From the NCBI RefSeq assembly GCF_032854445.1, contig NW_027018328.1, forward strand, positions 1-40,860: a stretch of DNA of 40,860 nucleotides, read 5' to 3'. Position 1 is the stretch's first letter; every line of letters begins with the position of its first letter. Source of the stretch: Liolophura sinensis. Its lineage: Eukaryota; Mollusca; Polyplacophora; Chitonida; Chitonidae. Positions 22,903 through 34,932 of the stretch are shown piece by piece. The notes under the pieces were generated by a model. That model saw nothing but the letters and a program-made list of their open reading frames with translations. It was not told the DNA's origin and ran no database searches. The position numbers and the translations under genes were made by a program.

Positions 22903-23451
22903 GAAAAGTACAACTAAACACTGACCCACATTTATAAGGTGCCAAAAGATGCGGAATTGAGCCAGGCATCGGCAGCTGTTGAAAAATTGCAAATATCCCT
23001 GGTTTCCATGGAGTAAGAGCCGTTGCTGGGCACGTGATTATGACATAAATGATCATTCAATTGTAACTACAGCCAAAAGTATTGGTCGGAGAGCAACGCG
23101 GATTGCACCATTCGATTTCTCGTCACAAAATACGTCGGATTAGCCTCTTACCAGCAGCACTGGAACAGTTTTTTTACTTTTGCATTTTTACCTGATCTTT
23201 TTGTTAATTGAAATCGGCTACACTGTACTCTGTACAATCGCGACTGGTCATTACTATATTCAACTTTTGACTATAAGTTATGTGCCCTACGGTAACCCAG
23301 AAGACGTCAAATCTTTGGGCTAAGCCCATTTAACTCACCCAGCAATTGTCTTACTTCTAAGTCCAAGACAACCTCAATGTCTTTATCTACGTGTAGAAAA
23401 ACCAGACCATTTGTACATAAAAAACACAAGGTACTTGATACAGTCTGCTGT
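22903..23451 (+). repeat. Satellite monomer M43, class o-like
   Basis: GTGAAAAGTAC, CATTTATAAGG with GCGGAATTGAGCC, ATTGTAACTAC, CCTGATC and CCTACGGTAACCC. From 22951 it is the start of the duplicated dimer. Confidence 0.92.
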
Positions 23452-24048
23452 AAAAAGTACAACTAAACACTGACCCACATTTATAAGGTGCCAAAAGATG
23501 TGGAATTGGGCCAGGCATCGGCAGCTGTTAAAAAATTGCAAGTATCCCTGGTTTCCATGGAGTAAGAGCCGTTGCTACGCACGTGATTATGACATCAATG
23601 ATCATTGATCTGTCGCTACAGCCAAAAGTATTGGTCGGAGAGCAACGCGGTTTGCACCATTCGATTTCGCGTCACAAAATACGTCGGATTAGCCTCTTAC
23701 TAGTAGCACTGGAACAGTTTTTCCACTTTTGCATTTTTGCTTCGTCTTTTTGTTAATTGAAGTCGGCTAAACTGTACTCTGTACAATCGCGACTGGTCAT
23801 TACTATATTCAACTTTTGACTATAAGTTATGTGCCCTTCGGTAGCCCAGAAGACGTCAAATCTTTGGGCCAAGCCCATTTAACTCACCCAGCAATTGTCT
23901 TACTTCTAAGTCCAAGACAATCTCAATGTCTTTATCTACGTGTAGAAAAACCACACCATTTGGACGTTAAAAACACAAGGTACTTGATACAGTCTGCTGT
24001 AAAAAGTACAACTGAACACTGACCCACTTCAGTAAGGTGCCAAAAGAT
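22951..24048 (+). repeat. 1,098-bp dimer, tandem copy 1
   Basis: This segment covers most of M43, all of M44 and the start of M45. It carries private markers: ATTGTAACTACAG, GTTTTTTTACTTT, CCTGATCTTTTT, CCTACGGTAACCC, GACAACCTCAATG and GATTTCGCGTCAC. All recur 1,098 bases later in the same order. I see no difference between the copies after the first about 40 bases of the M43/M45 alignment. Confidence 0.9.
23452..24000 (+). repeat. Satellite monomer M44, class j
   Basis: GCAAGTATCCC, GCTACGCACG, GATTTCGCGTCAC, GAAGTCGGC and GGACGTT. Its twin is M46. Confidence 0.93.
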
Positions 24049-24549
24049 GCGGAATTGAGCCAGGCATCGGCAGCTGTTGAAAAATTGCAAATATCCCTGG
24101 TTTCCATGGAGTAAGAGCCGTTGCTGGGCACGTGATTATGACATAAATGATCATTCAATTGTAACTACAGCCAAAAGTATTGGTCGGAGAGCAACGCGGA
24201 TTGCACCATTCGATTTCTCGTCACAAAATACGTCGGATTAGCCTCTTACCAGCAGCACTGGAACAGTTTTTTTACTTTTGCATTTTTACCTGATCTTTTT
24301 GTTAATTGAAATCGGCTACACTGTACTCTGTACAATCGCGACTGGTCATTACTATATTCAACTTTTGACTATAAGTTATGTGCCCTACGGTAACCCAGAA
24401 GACGTCAAATCTTTGGGCTAAGCCCATTTAACTCACCCAGCAATTGTCTTACTTCTAAGTCCAAGACAACCTCAATGTCTTTATCTACGTGTAGAAAAAC
24501 CAGACCATTTGTACATAAAAAACACAAGGTACTTGATACAGTCTGCTGT
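24001..24549 (+). repeat. Satellite monomer M45, k start on an M43 body
   Basis: CTTCAG start as in k, then the M43-specific ATTGTAACTAC, CCTGATC, CCTACGGTAACCC and GACAACCTC. Confidence 0.92.
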
Positions 24550-25146
24550 AAAAAGTACAACTAAACACTGACCCACATTTATAAGGTGCCAAAAGATGTG
24601 GAATTGGGCCAGGCATCGGCAGCTGTTAAAAAATTGCAAGTATCCCTGGTTTCCATGGAGTAAGAGCCGTTGCTACGCACGTGATTATGACATCAATGAT
24701 CATTGATCTGTCGCTACAGCCAAAAGTATTGGTCGGAGAGCAACGCGGTTTGCACCATTCGATTTCGCGTCACAAAATACGTCGGATTAGCCTCTTACTA
24801 GTAGCACTGGAACAGTTTTTCCACTTTTGCATTTTTGCTTCGTCTTTTTGTTAATTGAAGTCGGCTAAACTGTACTCTGTACAATCGCGACTGGTCATTA
24901 CTATATTCAACTTTTGACTATAAGTTATGTGCCCTTCGGTAGCCCAGAAGACGTCAAATCTTTGGGCCAAGCCCATTTAACTCACCCAGCAATTGTCTTA
25001 CTTCTAAGTCCAAGACAATCTCAATGTCTTTATCTACGTGTAGAAAAACCACACCATTTGGACGTTAAAAACACAAGGTACTTGATACAGTCTGCTGTAA
25101 AAAGTACAACTGAACACTGACCCACTTCAGTAAGGTGCCAAAAGAT
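24049..25146 (+). repeat. 1,098-bp dimer, tandem copy 2
   Basis: This direct copy of 22951-24048 ends near the start of M47, which lacks the private markers ATTGTAACTACAG and CCTGATC. The exact spacing and apparent identity suggest either a very recent duplication or an assembly duplication. Confidence 0.9.
24550..25098 (+). repeat. Satellite monomer M46, class j
   Basis: Apparently identical to M44, including GATTTCGCGTCAC. It belongs to the second dimer copy. Confidence 0.93.
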
Positions 25147-25647
25147 GCGGAATTGAGCCAGGCATCGGCAGCTGTTGAAAAATTGCAAATATCCCTGGTT
25201 TCCATGGAGTAAGAGCCGTTGCTGGGCACGTGATTATGACATAAATTATCATTCAATTGTCACTACAGCCAAAAGTATTGGTCGGAGAGCAACGCGGATT
25301 GCACCATTTGATTTCTCGTCACAAAATACGTCGGATTAGCCTCTTACCAGCAGCACTGGAACATTTTTTCCACTTTTGCATTTTTACCTGGTCTTTTTGT
25401 TAATTGAAATCGGCTACACTGTACTCTGTACAATCGCGACTTGTCATTACTATATTCAACTTTTGACTATAAGTTATGTGCCCTTCGGTAGCCCAGAAGA
25501 CCTGAAATCTTTGGGCCAAGCCCATTTAACTCACCCAGCAATTGTCTTACTTCTAAGTGCAAGACAATCTCAATGTCTTTATCTACGTGTAGAAAAACCA
25601 GACCATTTGTACATAAAAAACACAAGGTACTTGATACAGTCTGCTGT
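25099..25647 (+). repeat. Satellite monomer M47, class k
   Basis: CTTCAG, GCAAATATCC, ATAAATTATC, CACCATTTGATT, GAACATTTTTTCC and CGACTTGTC. Closest to M13. Confidence 0.93.
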
Positions 25648-26199
25648 AAAAAGTACAACTAAACACTGACCCACATTTTTAAGGTGCCAAAAGATGTGGA
25701 ATTGGGCCAGGCATCGGCAGCTGTTAAAAAAAATTGCAAATATCCCTGGTTTCCATGGAGTAAGAGCCGTTGCTGGGCACGTGATTATGACATCAATGAT
25801 CAATCAATTGTCGCTACAGCCAAAAGTATTGGTCGGAGAGCAACGCGGTTTGCACCATTCGATTTCTCGTCACAAAATACGTCCGGATTAGCCTCTTAGC
25901 AGCAGCACTGGAACAGTTTTTCCACTTTTGCATTTTTACCTGGTCTTTTTGTTAATTGAAATCGGCTACACTGTACTCTGTACAATCGCGACTGGTCATT
26001 ACTATATTCAACTTTTGATTATAAGTTATGTGCCCTTCGGTAGCCCAGAAGACGTCAAATCTTTGGGCTAAGCCCATTTAACTCACCCAGCAATTGTCTT
26101 ACTTCTAAGTCCAAGACAATCTCAATGTCTTTATCTACGTGTAGAAAAACCAGTCCATTTGTACATAAAAAACACAAGGTACTTGATACAGTCTGCTGT
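25648..26199 (+). repeat. Satellite monomer M48, class l (552 bp), HOR position 1
   Basis: CATTTTTAAGG, GATCAATC, CTTAGCAGCAGC and CCAGTCC. Two extra A bases after GTTA and an extra C in CGTCCGGATTAG distinguish it from M62. Confidence 0.93.
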
Positions 26200-26747
26200 A
26201 AAAAGTACAACTAAACACTGACCCACATTTATAGGTTGCCAAAAGATGCGGAATTGAGCCAGGCATCGGCAGCTGTTGAAAAATTGCAAATTTCCCTGGT
26301 TTCCATGGAGTAAGAGCCGTTGCTGGGCACGTGATTATGACATAAATGATCATTCAATTGTCACTACAGCCAAAAGTATTGGTCGGAGAGCAACGCGGAT
26401 TGCACCATTCGATTTCTCGTCACAAAATACGTAGGATTAGCCTCTTTCCAGCAGCACTGGAACAGTTTTTTTGCTTTTGCATTTTTACCTGGTCTTTTTG
26501 TTAATTGAAATCGGCTACACTGTACTCTGTACAATCGCGACTGGTCATTACTATATTCAACTTTTGACTATAAGCTATGTGCCCTTCGGTAACCCAGAAG
26601 ACGTCAAATCTTTCGGCTAAGCCATTTAACTCACCCAGCAATTGTCTTACTTCTAAGTCCAAGACAATCTCAATGTCTTTATCTACGTGTAGAAAAACCA
26701 GACCATTTGTACATAAAAAACACAAGGTACTTGATACAGTCTGCTGT
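26200..26747 (+). repeat. Satellite monomer M49, class o variant (548 bp), HOR position 2
   Basis: TTATAGGTTGCC, ATACGTAGGATTAG, CTCTTTCCAGC, GTTTTTTTGC, TAAGCTATG and GGTAACCC. One C is missing in GCTAAGCCATTT. Confidence 0.93.
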
Positions 26748-27296
26748 AAAAAGTACAACTAAACACTGACCCACATTTATAAGGTGCCAAAAGATGTGGA
26801 ATTGGGCCAGGCATCGGCAGCTGTTAAAAAATTGCAAATATCCCTGGTTTCCATGGAGTAAGAGCCGTTGCTGGGCACGTGATTATAACATCAATGATCA
26901 TTGATCTGTCGCTACAGCCAAAAGTATTGGTCGGAGAGCAACGCGGTTTGCACCATTCGATTTCTCGTCACAAAATACGTCGGATTAGCCTCTTACTAGT
27001 AGCACTGGAACAGTTTTTCCACTTTTGCATTTTTGCTTCGTCTTTTTGTTAATTGAAATCGGCTACACTGTACTCTGTACAATCGCGACTGGTCATTACT
27101 ATATTCAACTTTTGACTATAAGTTATGTGCCCTTCGGTAGCCCAGAAGACCTGAAATCTTTGGGCCAAGCCCATTTAACTCACCCAGCAATTGTCTTACT
27201 TCTAAGTCCAAGACAATCTCAATGTCTTTATCTACGTGTAGAAAAACCAGACCATTTGTACATAAAAAACACAAGGTACTTGATACAGTCTGCTGT
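26748..27296 (+). repeat. Satellite monomer M50, class m, HOR position 3
   Basis: CGTGATTATAACATC and GCTTCGTC. It has GGCTACACTG where M64 has GGCTAAACTG. Confidence 0.93.
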
Positions 27297-27845
27297 AAAA
27301 AGTACAACTAAACACTGACCCACATTTTTAAGGTGCCAAAAGATGTGGAATTGGGCCAGGCATCGGCAGCTGTTAAAAAATGGCAAATATCCCTGGTTTC
27401 CATGGAGTAAGAGCCGTTGCTGGGCACGTGATTATGATATCATTGATCAATCAATTGTCGCTACAGCCAAAAGTATTGGTCGGAGAGCAACGCGGTTTGC
27501 ACCATTCGATTTCTCGTCACAAAATACGTCGGATTAGCCTCTTACCAGCAGCACTGGAACAGTTTTTCCACTATTGCATTTTTACCTGGTCTTTTTGTTA
27601 ATTGAAATCGGCTACACTGTACTCTGTACAATCGCGACTGGTCATTACTATATTCAACTTTTGATTATAAGTTATGTGCCCTTCGGTAGCCCAGAAGACC
27701 TGAAATCTTTGGGCTAAGCCCATTTAACTCACCCAGCAATTGTCTTACTTCTAAGTCCAAGACAATCTCAATGTCTTTATCTACGTGTAGAAAAACCAGA
27801 CCATTTGTACATAAAAAACACAAGGTACTTGATACAGTCTGCTGT
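27297..27845 (+). repeat. Satellite monomer M51, class n, HOR position 4
   Basis: TTAAAAAATGGC, GATATCATTGATC, CACTATTGCATT and a GATTATAAG tail. Confidence 0.93.
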
Positions 27846-28394
27846 AAAAAATACAACTAAACACTGACCCACATTTATAGGTTGCCAAAAGATGCGGAAT
27901 TGAGCCAGGCATCGGCAGCTGTTGAAAAATTGCAAATTTCCCTGGTTTCCATGGAGTAAGAACCGTTGCTGGGCACCTGATTATGACATAAATGATCATT
28001 CAATTGTCGCTACAGCCAAAAGTATTGGTCGGAGAGCAACGCGGATTGCACCATTCGATTTCTCGTCACAAAATACGTCGGATTAGGCTCTTACTATTAG
28101 CACTGGAACAGTTTTTCCACTTTTGCATTTTTGCCTGGTCTTTTTGTTAATTGAAATCGGCTACACTGTACTCTGTACAATCGCGACTGGTCATTACTAT
28201 ATTCAACTTTTGACTATAAGTTATGTGCCCTTCGGTAGCCCAGAAGACCTGAAATCTTTGTGCTAAGCCCATTTAACTCACCCAGCAATTGCCTTACTTC
28301 TAAGTCCAAGAAAATCTCAATGTCTTTATCTACGTGTAGAAAAACCAGACCATTTGTACATAAAAAACACAAGGTACTTGATACAGTCTGCTGT
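27846..28394 (+). repeat. Satellite monomer M52, class o, HOR position 5
   Basis: TAAAAAATAC start, TTATAGGTTGCC, AAGAACCG, CACCTGATT, CTATTAGC, TTTGTGCTAAG and CAAGAAAATC. Confidence 0.93.
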
Positions 28395-28943
28395 AAAAAG
28401 TACAACTAAACACTGACCCACATTTATAAGGTGCCAAAAGATGTGGAATTGGGCCAGGCATCGGCATCTGTTAAAAAATTGCAAGTATCCCTGGTTTCCA
28501 TGGAGTAAGAGCCGTTGCTACGCACGTGATTATGACATCAATGATCATTGATCTGTCGCTACAGCCAAAAGTATTGGTCGGAGAGCAACGCGGTTTGCAC
28601 CATTCGATTTCTCGTCACAAAATACGTCGGATTAGCCTCTTACTAGTAGCACTGGAACAGTTTTTCCACTTTTGCATTTTTACTTCGTCTTTTTGTTAAT
28701 TGAAATCGGCTAAACTGTACTCTGTACAATCGCGACTGGTCATTACTATATTCAACTTTTAACTATAATTTATGTGCCCTTCGGTAGCCCAGAAGACGTC
28801 AAATCTTTGGGCTAAGCCCATTTAACTCACCCAGCAATTGTCTTACTTCTAAGTCCAAGACAATCTCAATGTCTTTATCTACGTGTAGAAAAACCATACC
28901 ATTTGGACGTTAAAAACACAAGGTACTTGATACAGTCTGCTGT
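28395..28943 (+). repeat. Satellite monomer M53, class j, HOR position 6
   Basis: GCAAGTATCC, GCTACGC, ACTTCGTC, AACTATAATTTATG and ACCATACCATTTGGACG. The private CATCTGTT breaks the CAGCTG site. Confidence 0.93.
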
Positions 28944-29492
28944 AAAAAGTACAACTGAACACTGACCCACTTCAGTAAGGTGCCAAAAGATGCGGAATTG
29001 AGCCAGGAATCGGCAGCTGTTGAAAAATTGCAAATTTCCCTGGTTTCCATGGAGTAAGAGCCGTTGCTGGGCACGTGATTATGACATAAATTATCATTCA
29101 ATTGTCACTACAGCCAAAAGTATTGGTCGGAGAGCAACGCGGTTTGCACCATTCGATTTCTCGTCACAAAATACGTCGGATTAGCCTCTTACCAGCAGCA
29201 CTGGAACAGTTTTTCCACTTTTGCATTTTTACCTGGTCTTTTTGTTAATTGAAATCGGCTACACTGTACTCTGTACAATCGCGACTGGTCATTACTATAT
29301 TCAACTTTTGACTATAAGTTATGTGCCCTTCGGTAGCCCAGAAGACGTCAAATCTTTCGGCTCAGCCCATTTAACTCACCCAGCAATTGTCTTACTTCTA
29401 AGTCCAAGACAATCTCAATGTCTTTATCTACGTGTAGAAAAACTAGACCATTTGTACATAAAAAACACAAGGTACTTGATACAGTCTGCTGT
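28944..29492 (+). repeat. Satellite monomer M54, class k, HOR position 7
   Basis: CTTCAG start, CAGGAATCGGC, ATAAATTATC, CTTTCGGCTCAGCCC and AACTAGACC. Confidence 0.93.
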
Positions 29493-29990
29493 AAAAAGTA
29501 CAACTAAACACTGACCCACATTTATAAGGTGCCAAAAGATGTGGAATTGGGCCAGGCATCGGCAGCTGTTAAAAAATTACAAATATCCCTGGTTTCCATG
29601 GAGTAAGAGCCGTTGCTGGGCACGTGATTATGACATCAATGATCATTGATCTGTCGCTACAGCCAAAAGTATTGGTCGGAGAGCAACGCGGTTTGCACCA
29701 TTCGATTTCTCGTCACAAAATACGTCGGGTTACGTCTTTTTCTTAATTGAAATCGGCTACACTGTACTCTGTACAATCGCGACTGGTCATTACTATATTC
29801 AACTTTTGACTATAAGTTATGTGCCCTTCGGTAGCCCAGAAGACCTGAAATCTTTGGGCCAAGCCCATTTAACTCACCCAGCAATTGCCTTACTTCTAAG
29901 TCCAAGACAATCTCAATGTCTTTATCTACGTGTAGAAAAACCACACCATTTGTACGTGAAAAACACAAGGTACTTGATACAGTCTGCTGT
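29493..29990 (+). repeat. Truncated satellite monomer M55, class p (498 bp), HOR position 8
   Basis: AATTACAAATATCC, CATTGATCTG and the 51-bp deletion at 29732/29733. The left flank is CGTCGGGTTA, shared only with M69. Confidence 0.94.
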
Positions 29991-30539
29991 AAAAAGTACA
30001 ACTGAACACTAACCCACTTCAGTAAGGTGCCAAAAGATGCGGAATTGAGCCAGGCATCGGCAGCTGTTGAAAAATTGCAAATTTCCCTGGTTTCTATGGA
30101 GTAAGAGCCGTTGCTGGGCACGTGATTATGACATAAATGATCATTCAATTGTCGCTACAGCCAAAACTATTGGTCGGAGAGCAACGCGGATTGCACCATT
30201 CGATTTCTCTTCATAAAATACGTCGGATTAGGCTGTTACTAGTAGCACTGGAACAGTTTTTCCACTTGTGCATTTTTGCCTGGTCTTTTTGTTAATTGAA
30301 ATCGGCTACACTGTACTCTGTACAATCGCGACTGGTCATTACTATATTCAACTTTTGACTATAAGTTATGTGCCCTTCGGTAGCCCAGAAGACCTGAAAT
30401 CTTTGGGCCAAGCCCATTTAACTCACCCAGCAATTGCCTTACTTCTAAGTGCAAGACAATCTCAATGTCTTTATCTACGTGTAGAAAAACCACACCATTT
30501 GTACGTGAAAAACACAAGGTACTTGATACAGTCTGCTGT
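29991..30539 (+). repeat. Satellite monomer M56, class q, HOR position 9
   Basis: TTTCTATGGAG, CAAAACTATTGG, TCTTCATAAAATACG and CACTTGTGCATT. Confidence 0.93.
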
Positions 30540-31089
30540 AAAAAGTACAACTGAACACTGGCCCACTTCAGTAAGGTGCCAAAAGATGCAGAATTGAGCC
30601 AGGCATCGGCAGCTGTTGAAAAATTGCAAATTTCCCTGGTTTCCATGGAGTAAGAGCCGTTGCTACGCACGTGATTATGACATAAATGATTATTCAATTG
30701 TCGCTACAGCCAAAAGTATTGGTCGGAGAGCAACGCGGATTGCACCATTCGATTTCTCGTCACAAAAATACGTCGGATTAGGCTCTTACTAGTAGCACTG
30801 GAACAGTTTTTCCACTTTTACATTTTTGCCTGGTCTTTTTGTTAATTGAAATCGGCTACACTGTACTCTGTACAATCGCGACTGGTCATTACTATATTCA
30901 ACTTTTGACTATAAGTTATGTGCCCTTCGGTAGCCCAGAAGACGTCAAATCTTTGGGCCAAGCCCATTTAACTCACCCAGCAATTGCCTTACTTCTAAGT
31001 GCAAGACAATCTCAATGTCTTTATCTACGTGTAGAAAAACTACACCATTTGTACGTGAAAACCACAAGGTACTTGATACAGTCTGCTGT
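30540..31089 (+). repeat. Satellite monomer M57, class i (550 bp), HOR position 10
   Basis: CACTGGCCCAC, GCTACGC, AATGATTATTCAATTG, CACAAAAATACG and TTTTACATTTTT. Confidence 0.93.
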
Positions 31090-31638
31090 AAAAAGTACAA
31101 CTGAACACTGACCCACTTCAGTATAGTGCCAAAAGATGCGGAATTGAGCCAGGCATCGGCAGCTGTTGAAAAATTGCAAATTTCCCTGGTTTCCATGGAC
31201 TAAGAGCCGTTGCTGGGCACGTGATTATGACATAAATGATCATTCAGTTGTCACTACAGCCAAAAGTATTGGTCGGAGAGCAACGCGGTTTGCACCATTC
31301 GATTTCTCGTCACAAAATACGTCAGATTAGCCTCTTACCAGCAGCACAGGAACAGTTTTTCCACTTTTGCATTTTTACCTGGTCTTTTTGTTAATTGAAA
31401 TCGGCTACACTGTACTCTGTACAATCGCGACTGGTCATTACTATATTCAACTTTTGACTATAAGTTATGTGCCCTTCGGTAGCCCAGAAGACGTCAAATC
31501 TATCGGCTAAGCCCATTCAACTCACCCAGCAATTGTCTTACTTCTAAGTCCAAGACAATCTCAATGTCTTTATCTACGTGTAGAAAAACCACACCATTTG
31601 TACATAAAAAACACAAGGTACTTGATACAGTCTGCTGT
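31090..31638 (+). repeat. Satellite monomer M58, class a, HOR position 11
   Basis: GTATAGTGCC, CATGGACTAAG, CATTCAGTTG, CGTCAGATTAG and AGCACAGG, as in M1. Confidence 0.94.
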
Positions 31639-32187
31639 AAAAAGTACAACTAAACACTGTCCCACATTTATAAGGTGCCAAAAGATGTGGAATTGGGCCA
31701 GGCATCGGCAGCTGTTGAAAAATTGCAAATTTCCCTGGTTTCCATGGAGTAAGAGCCGTTGCTGGGCACGTGATTATGACATAAATGATCATTCAATTGT
31801 CACTACAGGCAAAAGTATTGGTCGGAGAGCAACGCGGTTTGCACCATACGATTTGTCGTCACAAAATACGTCGGATTAGCCTCTTACCAGCAGCACTGGA
31901 ACAGTTTTTCCACTTTTGCATTTTTGCCTGGTCTTTTTGTTAATTGAAACCGGCTACACTGTACTCTGTACAATCGCGACTGGTCATTACTATATTCAAC
32001 TTTTGACTATAAGTTATGTGCCCTTCGGTAGCCCAGAAGACGTCAAATCTTTGGGCCAAGCCCATTTAACTCACCCAGCAATTGCCTTACTTCTAAGTGC
32101 AAGACAATCTCAATGTCTTTATCTACGTGTGGAAAAACCACACCATTTGTACGTGAAAACCACAAGGTACTTGATACAGTCTGCTGT
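31639..32187 (+). repeat. Satellite monomer M59, class b, HOR position 12
   Basis: CTGTCCCAC, CATACGATTTG, GAAACCGGC and CGTGTGGAAAAAC. The last is shared with M31, while M73 and M2 have CGTGTAG. Confidence 0.94.
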
Positions 32188-32736
32188 AAAAAGTACAACT
32201 GAACACTGACCCACTTCAGTAAGGTGCCAAAAGATTCGGAATTGAGCCAGGCATCGGCAGCTGTTGAAAAATTGCAAATTTCCCTGGTTTCCATGGAGTA
32301 AGAGCCGTTGCTGGGCACGTGATTATGACATAAATTATCATTCAATTGTCACTACAGCCAAAAGTATTGGTCGGAGAGCAACGCGGTTTGCACCATTCGA
32401 TTTCTCGTCACAAAATACGTCGGATTAGCCTCTTACCAGCAGCACTGGAACATTTTTTCCACTTTTGCATTTTTACCTGGTCTTTTTGTTAATTGAAATC
32501 GGCTACACTGTACTCTGTACAATCGCGACTGGTCATTACTATATTCAACTTTTGACTATAAGTTATGTGCCCTTCGGTAGCCCAGAAGACGTCAAACCTA
32601 TCGGCTAAGCCCATTCAACTCACCCAGCAAATGTCTTACTTCTAAGTCCAAGACAATCTCAATGTCTTTATCTACGTGTAGAAAAATCAGACCATTTGTA
32701 CATAAAAAACACAAGGTACTTGATACAGTCTGCTGT
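32188..32736 (+). repeat. Satellite monomer M60, class c, HOR position 13
   Basis: GATTCGGAATTG, GAACATTTTTTCC, GTCAAACCTATCGG and AGCAAATGTC. Confidence 0.94.
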
Positions 32737-33285
32737 AAAAAGTACAACTGAACACTGACCCACATTTATAAGGTGCCAAAAGATGCAGAATCGGGCCAGG
32801 CATCGGCAGCTGTTAAAAAATTGCAAATATCCCTGGTTTCCATGGAGTAAGAGCCGTTGCTGGGCACGTGATTATGACATCAATGATCATTGATCTGTCG
32901 CTACAGCCAAAAGTATTGGTCGGAGAGCAACGCGGTTTGCACCATTCGATTTCTCGTCACAAAATACGTCGGATTAGCCTCTTACTAGTAGCACTGGAAC
33001 AGTTTTTCCACTTTTGCATTTTTACCTGGTCTTTTTGTTAATTGAAATAGGCTACACTGTACTCTGTACAATCGCGACTGGTCATTACTATATTCAACTT
33101 TTGACTATAAGTTATGTGCCCTTCGGTAGCCCAGAAGACGTCAAATCTTTGGGCTAAGCCCATTTAACTCACCCAGCAATTGCCTTACTTCTAAGTGCAA
33201 GACAATCTCAATGTCTTTATCTACGTGTAGAAAAACCACACCATTTGTACGTGAAAACCACAAGTTACTTGATACAGTCTGCTGT
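32737..33285 (+). repeat. Satellite monomer M61, class d, HOR position 14
   Basis: GCAGAATCGGG, GAAATAGGC and CAAGTTACTTG. The last monomer of HOR copy 1. Confidence 0.94.
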
Positions 33286-33834
33286 AAAAAGTACAACTAA
33301 ACACTGACCCACATTTTTAAGGTGCCAAAAGATGTGGAATTGGGCCAGGCATCGGCAGCTGTTAAAAAATTGCAAATATCCCTGGTTTCCATGGAGTAAG
33401 AGCCGTTGCTGGGCACGTGATTATGACATCAATGATCAATCAATTGTCGCTACAGCCAAAAGTATTGGTCGGAGAGCAACGCGGTTTGCACCATTCGATT
33501 TCTCGTCACAAAATACGTCGGATTAGCCTCTTAGCAGCAGCACTGGAACAGTTTTTCCACTTTTGCATTTTTACCTGGTCTTTTTGTTAATTGAAATCGG
33601 CTACACTGTACTCTGTACAATCGCGACTGGTCATTACTATATTCAACTTTTGATTATAAGTTATGTGCCCTTCGGTAGCCCAGAAGACGTCAAATCTTTG
33701 GGCTAAGCCCATTTAACTCACCCAGCAATTGTCTTACTTCTAAGTCCAAGACAATCTCAATGTCTTTATCTACGTGTAGAAAAACCAGTCCATTTGTACA
33801 TAAAAAACACAAGGTACTTGATACAGTCTGCTGT
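33286..33834 (+). repeat. Satellite monomer M62, class l, HOR copy 2 position 1
   Basis: CATTTTTAAGG, GATCAATC, CTTAGCAGCAGC and CCAGTCC, as in M48 but without its three extra bases. Confidence 0.94.
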
Positions 33835-34383
33835 AAAAAGTACAACTAAACACTGACCCACATTTATAGGTTGCCAAAAGATGCGGAATTGAGCCAGGCA
33901 TCGGCAGCTGTTGAAAAATTGCAAATTTCCCTGGTTTCCATGGAGTAAGAGCCGTTGCTGGGCACGTGATTATGACATAAATGATCATTCAATTGTCACT
34001 ACAGCCAAAAGTATTGGTCGGAGAGCAACGCGGATTGCACCATTCGATTTCTCGTCACAAAATACGTAGGATTAGCCTCTTTCCAGCAGCACTGGAACAG
34101 TTTTTTTGCTTTTGCATTTTTACCTGGTCTTTTTGTTAATTGAAATCGGCTACACTGTACTCTGTACAATCGCGACTGGTCATTACTATATTCAACTTTT
34201 GACTATAAGCTATGTGCCCTTCGGTAACCCAGAAGACGTCAAATCTTTCGGCTAAGCCCATTTAACTCACCCAGCAATTGTCTTACTTCTAAGTCCAAGA
34301 CAATCTCAATGTCTTTATCTACGTGTAGAAAAACCAGACCATTTGTACATAAAAAACACAAGGTACTTGATACAGTCTGCTGT
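33835..34383 (+). repeat. Satellite monomer M63, class o variant, HOR copy 2 position 2
   Basis: TTATAGGTTGCC, ATACGTAGGATTAG, CTCTTTCCAGC, TAAGCTATG and GGTAACCC, with GCTAAGCCCATTT intact. Confidence 0.94.
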
Positions 34384-34932
34384 AAAAAGTACAACTAAAC
34401 ACTGACCCACATTTATAAGGTGCCAAAAGATGTGGAATTGGGCCAGGCATCGGCAGCTGTTAAAAAATTGCAAATATCCCTGGTTTCCATGGAGTAAGAG
34501 CCGTTGCTGGGCACGTGATTATAACATCAATGATCATTGATCTGTCGCTACAGCCAAAAGTATTGGTCGGAGAGCAACGCGGTTTGCACCATTCGATTTC
34601 TCGTCACAAAATACGTCGGATTAGCCTCTTACTAGTAGCACTGGAACAGTTTTTCCACTTTTGCATTTTTGCTTCGTCTTTTTGTTAATTGAAATCGGCT
34701 AAACTGTACTCTGTACAATCGCGACTGGTCATTACTATATTCAACTTTTGACTATAAGTTATGTGCCCTTCGGTAGCCCAGAAGACCTGAAATCTTTGGG
34801 CCAAGCCCATTTAACTCACCCAGCAATTGTCTTACTTCTAAGTCCAAGACAATCTCAATGTCTTTATCTACGTGTAGAAAAACCAGACCATTTGTACATA
34901 AAAAACACAAGGTACTTGATACAGTCTGCTGT
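34384..34932 (+). repeat. Satellite monomer M64, class m, HOR copy 2 position 3
   Basis: CGTGATTATAACATC, GCTTCGTC and GGCTAAACTG. Confidence 0.94.

Larger units (their letters stand above)
25648..33285 (+). repeat. 14-monomer higher-order repeat, copy 1 (7,638 bp)
   Basis: Monomers M48 to M61 follow the class order l o m n o j k p q i a b c d. The next 14 monomers repeat this order, and rare markers match pairwise: CTTAGCAGCAGC, CCAGTCCATTT, GATTATAACATC, TTAAAAAATGGC, CACCTGATT, AACTATAATTTATG, CAGGAATCGGC, the 51-bp deletion with GGGTTACGTC, TTTCTATGGAG, CACTGGCCCAC, CATTCAGTTG, CATACGATTTG, GATTCGGAATTG and GCAGAATCGGG. The unit holds thirteen full-length monomers and one 498-bp monomer. 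Confidence 0.93.
31090..33285 (+). repeat. a-b-c-d block, copy 3 (end of HOR copy 1)
   Basis: M58-M61 match M1-M4, including the rare CGTCAGATTAG and the d-class CAAGTTACTTG at the end. Here d is followed by an l-class monomer, not by e as at 2196. Confidence 0.92.
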
